From contig SVMQ01000049.1 of assembly GCA_015067375.1 (NCBI GenBank), positions 1 through 10,524 of the forward strand: 10,524 nucleotides of DNA, read 5' to 3'. Both the position numbers and the translations under genes were made by a program. The notes under the pieces are model-generated. The model did no database searches. It saw only the letters and a list, made by a program, of their open reading frames with translations, and was not told the origin of the DNA. Source of the DNA: Oscillospiraceae bacterium. Lineage in GTDB: Bacteria; Bacillota; Clostridia; Oscillospirales; Ruminococcaceae. Of the stretch, positions 1 through 6,004 are shown piece by piece; the first letter of the stretch is position 1; each line of letters opens with the position of its first letter.

Positions 1-1537
1 GCTCCTCCTCTATCACTGCTTCTGTTTCCGCAACGTCGTACAGGAACATCGTGCGGCGCGGCTGACCGTACTTCTTCGCGATCTCGCGAAGCTCGTCGAT
101 AATGAGCCTGCTTATCTTCTTGGTGTCGCTGAGGATGTCCTCCATCTCCGCGATCTCCTTTTCGAGGTCGGCGGTCTCCTGCGTGCGCTTTAAAATGTAC
201 TCACGGTTGATGTGGCGAAGCTTTATCTCCGCAACATACTCCGCCTGCACCTCGTCGATGCCGAAACCTATCATCAGGTTGGGTACTACCTCGGATTCTT
301 CCTCGGTCTCGCGGATGACCTGAATAGCATAGTCGATATCGAGCAGTATCTTTTTCAGACCAAGCAGCAGGTGCAGCTTCTCTTTCTTCTTCTGCAGGTC
401 GAAATAAACGCGTCTGCGCACGCACTGTCTGCGGAATTCTATCCACTCGGACATTATCTCCTGCACGCCCATAACGCGCGGTGTGCCTGCAACAAGTACG
501 TTGAAGTTGCAGTTGAAGTTATCCTGCAGCGGCGTCAGCTTGAACAGCTTCTGCATGAGAGCGTCGGGATCGTAGCCTTTTTTCAGGTCGAATGCAAGGC
601 GCAGACCCGACAGGTCAGTTTCGTCGCGCACATCGGATATCTCGCGCAGCTTGCCTTCCTTTACAAGCTCCACTACCTTGTCGATTATCGCTTCGACTGT
701 GGTGGAGGGCGGTATCTGCGTTACCTCGATGCAGCGCGCGTCCTTGTCGTAGTTATACACGGCGCGCACCTTTATCGCGCCAAGACCCGTATTGTAGACC
801 TTGCGCATCTCGGCCTCGTCATAAACGATATAGCCGCCGCCCGGGAAGTCTGGGCCTTTGAGCGTAGAAAGCACGTCGTGCTCGGGGTCTTTCATGAGTG
901 CGATAGTCGTTTCGCATACCTCGGCAAGATTGAACGAGCAGATGTTGCTTGCCATGGAAACGGCAAGACCGAAGTTGCTGTTTACCAGCACCGACGGGAA
1001 TCTTACAGGGAAAAGCGACGGCTCCAGCATGGTGTTGTCGTAATTCGGCACCATGTCAACGGCGTCCTTGTCTATCTCTGCGAAAAGCTCGGCTGAGATG
1101 CCCTCGAGCTTTGCCTCGGTGTATCGCGCTGCGGCGTAAGCCATGTCGCGCGAGTATGCCTTGCCGAAGTTGCCCTTACTGTCAACGTAAGGGTGCAGCA
1201 GCGCTTCATTTCCGCGCGCAAGGCGCACCATCGTTTCGTAGATTGCCGCGTCGCCGTGCGGATTGAGCCTCATGGTCTGACCCACGATGTTAGCGGATTT
1301 CGTTCTCGCACCGCTGAGCAGACCCATCTTGTACATTGTATACAGCAGCTTTCTGTGAGAGGGCTTGAAGCCGTCTATCTCAGGCAGCGCACGCGACACG
1401 ATAACGCTCATCGCGTAGGGCATATAGTTTTCCTCGAGGGTGCTGACTATGTCCTTGTCAACGACGGTGCCGCTGCCCTCGATATATGCGTCACTCTGCT
1501 TCTTTACAGGCTGCTTTTTGGGAGTCGATTTCTTCAA
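1..1537 (-). CDS. parC: Type IIA DNA topoisomerase A subunit (topo IV ParC / GyrA family), C-terminus off the window
   Basis: This is the DNA-cleaving and rejoining subunit of a type IIA topoisomerase, acting with the B subunit encoded just upstream. About 512 codons are visible and the gene runs off the left edge. The core motif YAMSVIVSRALPE is at residues 41-53. An RYT motif places the probable catalytic tyrosine at residue 139 (codon 1123-1121). The winged-helix and tower regions follow, then a coiled-coil stretch ending in a GQPRRT-type motif near the edge, so only the C-terminal domain is missing. The start is TTG at 1537: the frame is open from there, and an AGGAAGG ribosome binding site lies 7 nt upstream; the first in-frame ATG, at residue 39, is too late. 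Residue 97, aligned with the quinolone-contact serine of GyrA, is alanine, and residue 101 is glutamate. Pairing with a ParE-like gene favours topo IV over gyrase, but the family alone does not settle this. Confidence 0.93.
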   Translation of the reverse strand, partial: MKKSTPKKQPVKKQSDAYIEGSGTVVDKDIVSTLEENYMPYAMSVIVSRALPEIDGFKPSHRKLLYTMYKMGLLSGARTKSANIVGQTMRLNPHGDAAIYETMVRLARGNEALLHPYVDSKGNFGKAYSRDMAYAAARYTEAKLEGISAELFAEIDKDAVDMVPNYDNTMLEPSLFPVRFPSVLVNSNFGLAVSMASNICSFNLAEVCETTIALMKDPEHDVLSTLKGPDFPGGGYIVYDEAEMRKVYNTGLGAIKVRAVYNYDKDARCIEVTQIPPSTTVEAIIDKVVELVKEGKLREISDVRDETDLSGLRLAFDLKKGYDPDALMQKLFKLTPLQDNFNCNFNVLVAGTPRVMGVQEIMSEWIEFRRQCVRRRVYFDLQKKKEKLHLLLGLKKILLDIDYAIQVIRETEEESEVVPNLMIGFGIDEVQAEYVAEIKLRHINREYILKRTQETADLEKEIAEMEDILSDTKKISRLIIDELREIAKKYGQPRRTMFLYDVAETEAVIEEE

Positions 1538-1544
1538 TGTTTAA

Positions 1545-1551
1545 CCTTCCT
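1545..1551 (-). promoter_or_regulatory. Ribosome binding site for the TTG start of parC
   Basis: AGGAAGG on the minus strand, 7 nt before a TTG codon. It decides the non-ATG start of the A subunit, because no in-frame ATG occurs before the conserved YAMSV region. Confidence 0.75.
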
Positions 1552-1564
1552 AATTCAGATAATT

Positions 1565-1625
1565 GGGACGCGGCTCGCCGCATCCGTGAATAATACGTTT
1601 TTTTGGACACGGCAAGCCGTGTCCC
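1565..1625. repeat. Double-palindrome repeat element between parE and parC
   Basis: There are two GC-rich hairpins. One has arms 1566-1574 and 1577-1585. The other has perfect 9-bp arms, 1605-1613 (GGACACGGC) and 1616-1624 (GCCGTGTCC). The outermost ten bases at the two ends are also inverted copies of each other with one mismatch, so the unit is a palindrome of palindromes. The single imperfect pair in the first hairpin is C-A on the plus strand but a G-U wobble in minus-strand RNA, the sense of the operon. No T-run follows either hairpin in that direction, so this is not an intrinsic terminator. It resembles the short interspersed palindromic elements common in gut clostridia; that identity is inferred. 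Confidence 0.6.
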
Positions 1626-1633
1626 TACACGCA

Positions 1634-3619
1634 TCAGGAGATATCCGCTGCCTCGAGATAACGGCTGCCGTTCTCCTTTATAAAGCTCTTTCTGCCCTCA
1701 AGGTCGTTGCCGAGCAGTACATCGAACATCCATCTCGTCTGCTCGATATCGGTGGGGCTTACCTTGATAAGGCGGCGCGTGTCGGGGTTCATGGTGGTGA
1801 GCGACATCATCTCGGGGTCGTTCTCACCAAGACCTTTTGAGCGCTGTATCGTGAACTTCTTGTCGCCTATCATGCCGAGTATCTTGGTCTTTTCAGGCTC
1901 GGTATAGGCAAAGTAGGTCTTGTCCTTTGTGTTTATCTCATACAGGGGCGATTCTGCGATGAACACATAGCCCTTTTCGATAAGCGTGGGGCAAAGCTCC
2001 TGTATCATGGTCAGGATAAGCGTGCGTATCTGGAAGCCGTCCACGTCGGCATCGGTACAGATGACTATCTTGCTCCAGCGGAGGTTTTCGAGATTGAATG
2101 TAGACAGGTTCTTGTTTGCCTTGCTCTTTATCTCCACACCGCAGCCCAGCACCTTGATGAGGTTTGTGATTATCTCGCTTTTGAATATCTTCTCGTGGCT
2201 TGCTTTGAGGCAGTTGAGTATCTTACCTCTTACGGGGATGACCGCCTGAAACTCCGCGTCGCGCGCAAGCTTTACAGAGCCTAACGCCGAGTCACCCTCC
2301 ACGATGTAGACCTCGCGCTTGGACTTATCCTTGCTGCGGCAGTCCACAAATTTATCTATACGGTTGGTGAGGTCGATGGTGCCTGTCAGCTTCTGAATGG
2401 TGGACTGACGTATCTTGTCGGCATTCTCGCGCGAGCGCTTGTTTATCAGCACCTGCGTTGCTATCTTCACAGCCTCGTCGGGATTTTCAAGGAAGTACAC
2501 CTCAAGCTGGTGCTTGAGCCAGTCGGTCATTGCCTCGTTGATAAAGCTGTTTGTTACCGCCTTTTTGGTCTGATTCTCATAGCTTGCCTGTGTGGAGAAG
2601 TTTGAGGAGATGAATACCAGACAGTCCTCAACATCCTCCCACTTGATGCCCTTTTCGCCCTTGTTGTACTTGCTGTTGTTTTTGAGGTAGGTATCTATCT
2701 GCGACAAAAACGCCTTATTGAGCGCTTTCTGAGGGCTTCCGCCATGCTCCAGCCAGCTGGAATTGTGGTAATGCTCGATAAAGCTTACTTCCTTGCTGAA
2801 TACGAAAGCTACGTTCATCTTCAGCTTGTACTCATCCTTGTCGTCGCGGTCTTTACCCTGTCGCTGTGCGTTCCAGCTCTGAGGAGTGGTCATGGCCTTT
2901 TCTCCGACCACCTCGCTGAGATAGTCGCTGATTCCGTTTTCGTAGCAGAAGCGCTGCTCGGAGAAATTGCCCTCCTCGTCCTCTGTACGGAGCAGGAACT
3001 CTATACCGTCGTTTACGATAGCCTGTCTGCGCAGCATATCAAGCAGAAATTCTGTTCCGATATCGATATCTGTAAATACCTCAAGGTCGGGCTTCCAGTG
3101 TATCTTTGTACCCGTAGTGCCGTCGCCCTTGTGCTTTTCAAAGCCGCGCTCGTCATTGCTTATATTGAAGCCCTTCTCGAAGCGCAGGGAGTATTCCCAT
3201 GTGCCGTTGCGGCTCTCTACTTCCATGTACTCCGCCGCAAACTGCGTAGCACACAGACCCAGACCGTTAAGACCCAGCGCATAGGAGTAGTTACCGCCGT
3301 CGTTGTTGTTGTACTTGCCGCCTGCGTAAAGCGTGCAGAATGCAAGCTCCCAGTTGTACTTCTCCTCTGCCTTGTTGTAGTCTATCGGGATGCCGCGTCC
3401 GTGGTCTTCTACCGTCACGGACTTGTCCGCGTGGAGCGTGATGGTGATGGACTTGCCGTAGCCCTCACGCGCCTCGTCGATGGAGTTTGAGATTATCTCA
3501 AAGACCGAGTGGCGGCAGCCCTCAACGCTGTCAGAGCCGAATATTACCGAGGGGCGCAGTCGCACCTGGTCGGGGCCTTTCAGCGACACGAGGTCGTTGT
3601 AATTGTTATCCTTAGCCAT
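1634..3619 (-). CDS. parE: Type IIA DNA topoisomerase B subunit (ParE/GyrB family), divergent form
   Basis: This is the ATP-driven subunit partnering the A subunit downstream. It has 661 residues, close to the usual Gram-positive ParE length. The GHKL ATPase region holds the probable catalytic Glu41 and Asn45 (EIISNSIDEA), DHGRGIP at 72-78 and a G-loop GLNGLG at 116-121. The QTK loop is at 350-352. The TOPRIM domain carries EGDSA (441-445) and the metal-binding DADVD (523-527), followed by KGLGE (595-599). Catalytic residues are thus present. Several signature segments differ from ordinary GyrB/ParE: VRLRPSVIFGS replaces the RKRPGMYIG type, GLNGLG replaces GLHGVG, and WLEHGGSPQKAL (289-300) stands where THEGG-type sequence is usual. 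The ATG has an AGGTG site and its own promoter. A 97-nt gap with a palindromic repeat separates it from the A subunit gene. It could be an alternative topoisomerase rather than orthodox topo IV. Confidence 0.92.
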   Translation of the reverse strand: MAKDNNYNDLVSLKGPDQVRLRPSVIFGSDSVEGCRHSVFEIISNSIDEAREGYGKSITITLHADKSVTVEDHGRGIPIDYNKAEEKYNWELAFCTLYAGGKYNNNDGGNYSYALGLNGLGLCATQFAAEYMEVESRNGTWEYSLRFEKGFNISNDERGFEKHKGDGTTGTKIHWKPDLEVFTDIDIGTEFLLDMLRRQAIVNDGIEFLLRTEDEEGNFSEQRFCYENGISDYLSEVVGEKAMTTPQSWNAQRQGKDRDDKDEYKLKMNVAFVFSKEVSFIEHYHNSSWLEHGGSPQKALNKAFLSQIDTYLKNNSKYNKGEKGIKWEDVEDCLVFISSNFSTQASYENQTKKAVTNSFINEAMTDWLKHQLEVYFLENPDEAVKIATQVLINKRSRENADKIRQSTIQKLTGTIDLTNRIDKFVDCRSKDKSKREVYIVEGDSALGSVKLARDAEFQAVIPVRGKILNCLKASHEKIFKSEIITNLIKVLGCGVEIKSKANKNLSTFNLENLRWSKIVICTDADVDGFQIRTLILTMIQELCPTLIEKGYVFIAESPLYEINTKDKTYFAYTEPEKTKILGMIGDKKFTIQRSKGLGENDPEMMSLTTMNPDTRRLIKVSPTDIEQTRWMFDVLLGNDLEGRKSFIKENGSRYLEAADIS

Positions 3620-3699
3620 TTATTCACCTGCTGTTTTACAAAATTCAGGTCGTAATACAGGAAAAATCACCATATTACGCCATAATACAATACTTATAA

Positions 3700-3728
3700 A
3701 GTATACCACATATTGACGAAAAATGCAA
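3700..3728 (-). promoter_or_regulatory. Putative sigma-A promoter of parE
   Basis: An extended -10 (TGG then TATACT) has its hexamer at 3700-3705. A weak -35 (TTGCAT) lies at 3723-3728 with 17-bp spacing, placing transcription start near 3693, about 74 nt upstream of the parE ATG. The -35 abuts the T-run of the mscL terminator. Confidence 0.55.
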
Positions 3729-3760
3729 GAGCCGCCACAACTTTTTAGGTCGCGGCGGCT
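3719..3760 (-). terminator. Intrinsic terminator after mscL
   Basis: On the minus strand, a stem of about 12 bp (outer arms AGCCGCC and GGCGGCT, two G-U pairs inside) encloses a CTAAAAA loop. A run of five T (3719-3723) follows six bases after the stem. It lies 19 nt beyond the mscL stop codon. Confidence 0.75.
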
Positions 3761-3779
3761 ATGTATCTATGCTTGAAAT

Positions 3780-4256
3780 TTAGTTCTTTATCTCCTCGTC
3801 CTTTTTCAGCAGGTCGCGGATCTCTGTAAGCAGCACGATCTGGGGATCGGGCTTAGGCTCGGGCTTGGGCTCCTCAGCCTTTTTGCGCTGCAGCTTGGAG
3901 AACAGCTTGACGATAAGGAACACGGACAGCGCAACCAGCAGGAAGCTGATAACGTTCTGGATAAATGCGCCGTATCTGATAGCTACTTCTGCTACAGCAG
4001 GGATCACCTCTCCTGTTGTGGCATCAACACTCTCTTCTACACCCTTGACAAGCACCCACTTCATCTCGGAGAAGTCTATCTTGCCTGTCAGCATACCGAG
4101 TGCAGGCATCAGCAGATCGCCCACAACAGAGTTTACGATAGCGGTGAACGCGGAGCCGACGATCATACCGACAGCCATATCCAGCACGTTGCCGCGCGTG
4201 ATGAACGCCTTGAAATCCTTGGCGAGCTTGAACTTTTCTTTCTTTTCTTTTGCCAT
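3780..4256 (-). CDS. mscL: Large-conductance mechanosensitive channel MscL
   Basis: This homopentameric membrane channel opens under high membrane tension and releases solutes during hypo-osmotic shock. It has 158 residues, slightly longer than the common 130-150. After a lysine-rich N-terminus, the family signature FITRGNVLDMAVGMIVGSAF (18-37) starts TM1, which runs to about residue 50 and is followed by MPALG. The extracellular loop covers about 58-94. TM2 is at about 97-117 (FIQNVISFLLVALSVFLIV). A cytoplasmic linker has repeated E-P-K/P-K-P, and a C-terminal helix LLTEIRDLLKK (142-152) matches the usual bundle. A GGAAGG site lies about 10 nt before the ATG. The gene has a perfect consensus promoter and its own terminator, so it can act as a single transcript, though read-through from the ankyrin-repeat gene upstream is possible. 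Confidence 0.97.
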   Translation of the reverse strand: MAKEKKEKFKLAKDFKAFITRGNVLDMAVGMIVGSAFTAIVNSVVGDLLMPALGMLTGKIDFSEMKWVLVKGVEESVDATTGEVIPAVAEVAIRYGAFIQNVISFLLVALSVFLIVKLFSKLQRKKAEEPKPEPKPDPQIVLLTEIRDLLKKDEEIKN

Positions 4257-4296
4257 GATATTATTTCCTTCCTTTTTCTTGAATTAAGATATTACT

Positions 4297-4325
4297 ATTA
4301 TATAGCATTTTGCGACGGTTGTCAA
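4297..4325 (-). promoter_or_regulatory. Consensus sigma-A promoter of mscL
   Basis: TTGACA (4320-4325) and TATAAT (4297-4302) are separated by exactly 17 bp, a perfect match to the housekeeping consensus. It begins only 10 nt after the stop codon of the ankyrin-repeat gene. Transcription should start near 4290, leaving a leader of about 34 nt. Confidence 0.88.
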
Positions 4326-4335
4326 TAACGTTTTT

Positions 4336-5307
4336 TCAGTCGCCTGCACCGTAGCTCCTCAGCAGCTCAGCGGCTTCCTGTTGTCCCGTCTGCTCTGCTA
4401 CCTCGAGGGCTGTACGCTTATCCTTGTTGAGGATATCCACAGGCACTCCGTTATCCAGCAGGAATTTCAGACCGAACAGGTTATTATTGCGCGCATAGAC
4501 GTGCAGTGGCGGAAAGCGTCCGCCCTCGCACACCATATCAACACCTGCGTCCCTGAGAAGCGGATAGAGCCGCTTGTCCGAGTTGCTGTACACGCACAGG
4601 AAATCCTTGACCTCCTTGTCAAACTGCTCACGATAGTTTTCATATATGTACATCACGATATCGTAGGAGCATCTGAATGCCGTCATGAGCGGCGACATCT
4701 CCGCCGCGGTCTTCTTTGCAATATCCGCACCCTTTTCCGCAATAGCCCTGAACGACTCTAGGTCGTCGTGCTTCGCGCAGAGTATCAGCGGATTTCCTGC
4801 TAGCTTCAGCGCCTTGTTGAGCTGTGCAGGCTTCAGCTTGGGGTCGTTGAGGCGCTCCTTTATCAACTCCTTATCCCCGATATAACACGCCCATACAAGG
4901 GTGTTCTTTATCTTCTCCGCTTTGATGGATTCCGCAAGATAGTTCTTTTCGCGCTCTTCTGTAGGCTCAAGTCCGTACTCCTGATAGATCGCAAGTGCCG
5001 TTTCTCCCGTAAATAGCCTTTCGGGATTGAAATAGCGGATATGGCGCTTGTCTATGCACTCGCCGCCCGAAAAGCGCATTAGATGTATACCGTGTTCAAA
5101 ATGTTCGAAGGCAGCCCACACCAGATCATCATAATCGGGGTGCTGTGCAAGTCTGCCTTTGTAGGTCACAGTGTTCCCCTCAACCACAAAAAAGCGCTGA
5201 GAGCAGGACTGGCCGCCCGAATTTGTAACGGTGACGATAGCTTCGCTGTCGCCAGCGCAATCCTTCGCCATTTTCATATAGCGTTCCATAAATTCTTCGC
5301 GTTCCAT
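4336..5307 (-). CDS. Ankyrin-repeat protein of unknown function
   Basis: A 323-residue protein of unknown function with no signal peptide or membrane segment, so probably cytoplasmic. The first 135 residues match nothing I recognise. The rest reads as degenerate ankyrin repeats: around 137-155 (LVWACYIGDKELIKERL), 173-196 (PLILCAKHDDLESFRAIAEKG), and most clearly 267-290 (PLHVYARNNNLFGLKFLLDNG) and 298-320 (RTALEVAEQTGQQEAAELLRS). Ankyrin repeats mediate protein-protein contact, so a binding or scaffold role is likely; the partner is unknown. A GGAGGT ribosome binding site sits 6 nt before the ATG. The gene starts 30 nt after the PH-like gene and has no visible promoter, so the two are probably co-transcribed. 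No terminator separates it from mscL. Confidence 0.85.
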   Translation of the reverse strand: MEREEFMERYMKMAKDCAGDSEAIVTVTNSGGQSCSQRFFVVEGNTVTYKGRLAQHPDYDDLVWAAFEHFEHGIHLMRFSGGECIDKRHIRYFNPERLFTGETALAIYQEYGLEPTEEREKNYLAESIKAEKIKNTLVWACYIGDKELIKERLNDPKLKPAQLNKALKLAGNPLILCAKHDDLESFRAIAEKGADIAKKTAAEMSPLMTAFRCSYDIVMYIYENYREQFDKEVKDFLCVYSNSDKRLYPLLRDAGVDMVCEGGRFPPLHVYARNNNLFGLKFLLDNGVPVDILNKDKRTALEVAEQTGQQEAAELLRSYGAGD

Positions 5308-5337
5308 ATTAGACCTCCGTTTTCTGAGCTGCCGCTA

Positions 5338-5901
5338 TCAATTGAAAGTTCCGAGCTTTGCAAGTATCTTTTCGCGGTATTCAACGTGGTTGGGCATTGC
5401 CTTGCCTGTCATACCTGCCTTCTTCGGGAACATAAGCTTGAAGCGACTCTGGTTCTTCATTGTGATATTCACGTTCATAGCGCCGAAAATACCCTTCTTG
5501 ATCTGAACGCTGTCGATATCCTCAAAGCGGAACACCTTTCCGACATCCCCATCATGGATAGGCTCAGCAAGCTTTTCAGGCTCGGCAAAATTGCGGTCGC
5601 CGTAGAAGTACGCATACTTTACGGGCAGCGCATCCACAATGATAAAGCAGTTCTCAGTAATGCCGAAATATATGTCGCAGGTGCAGTGCTTCTCCTTGCT
5701 AAGATAAACAGTTTCGCCATCGGGAGTGGGCGCAATAATTCTGTCGAGAACAACACATTTGTCATACGCCGCCTTTACTATACGCTCCTTTGAAATTGCG
5801 CTGACCGATGCAATGACAGTTTCGCCCTCGGGCAGATATTCGTTAAGCTTTTCGTTCATGTTGTTGACGTCAAAAACGCCTGTTGTAAGCTGATTGCTCA
5901 T
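5338..5901 (-). CDS. Hypothetical protein, possible bacterial PH-like domain
   Basis: A 187-residue protein that I do not recognise by name. It has no signal peptide or membrane helix. The pattern recalls bacterial PH-like domains: LPEGETVIASVSA near residues 23-35, a strand-like segment with ITENCFIIVDA (81-91), then FRFEDIDSVQIKKGIFG (124-140) followed by alternating hydrophobic strands NVNITMKNQSRFKLMF and a final helix (about 171-183). This is a fold guess from spacing and hydrophobicity, not a family match. Cysteines at 49, 73, 75 and 85 are present but do not form a clear metal motif. A GGAGG site lies 7 nt before the ATG. It is the first gene of a likely two-gene unit with the ankyrin-repeat gene and lies beyond the pnp terminator. 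Confidence 0.8.
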   Translation of the reverse strand: MSNQLTTGVFDVNNMNEKLNEYLPEGETVIASVSAISKERIVKAAYDKCVVLDRIIAPTPDGETVYLSKEKHCTCDIYFGITENCFIIVDALPVKYAYFYGDRNFAEPEKLAEPIHDGDVGKVFRFEDIDSVQIKKGIFGAMNVNITMKNQSRFKLMFPKKAGMTGKAMPNHVEYREKILAKLGTFN

Positions 5902-5942
5902 ATCATTTCCTCCGTAATGTAATATGTATTCATTGTCAATAA

Positions 5943-5948
5943 ATTATA
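5943..5948 (-). promoter_or_regulatory. Possible -10 element for the PH-like/ankyrin gene pair
   Basis: A perfect TATAAT lies between the pnp terminator and the PH-like gene, giving a leader of about 35 nt. No good -35 stands 17 bp upstream, where the terminator hairpin lies. A TTGACA at 5934-5939 has no -10 at proper spacing, so the promoter is only partly supported. Confidence 0.4.
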
Positions 5949-5952
5949 TTGC

Positions 5953-5987
5953 AAAAGCTCGGCAGAATAAGAACACTTCCGCCGAGC
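5953..5987 (-). terminator. Intrinsic terminator after pnp
   Basis: On the minus strand, arms 5977-5987 and 5957-5967 (GCTCGGC core plus GGAA/TTCT pairing) form an 11-bp stem with one G-U pair and a 9-nt loop. TTTT (5953-5956) follows immediately. It lies 17 nt beyond the pnp stop. Confidence 0.85.
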
Positions 5988-6004
5988 CTTATTATTTAAT
6001 TCGA

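Noticed and set aside
212..1096. A 294-codon plus-strand open frame inside parC
   Set aside because: Antisense to the conserved GyrA/ParC core, with a composition typical of a shadow frame.
1565..1625. Transcription terminator between parE and parC
   Set aside because: The hairpins are not followed by T residues in the direction of transcription; the T-run lies on the other strand.
2744..3490. A 248-codon plus-strand open frame inside parE
   Set aside because: Antisense shadow of the topoisomerase B subunit; no supported start and low-complexity valine/leucine content.
5934..5939. TTGACA as the -35 of the PH-like gene
   Set aside because: No -10-like hexamer occurs at 16-18 bp downstream; the region there is the ribosome binding site.
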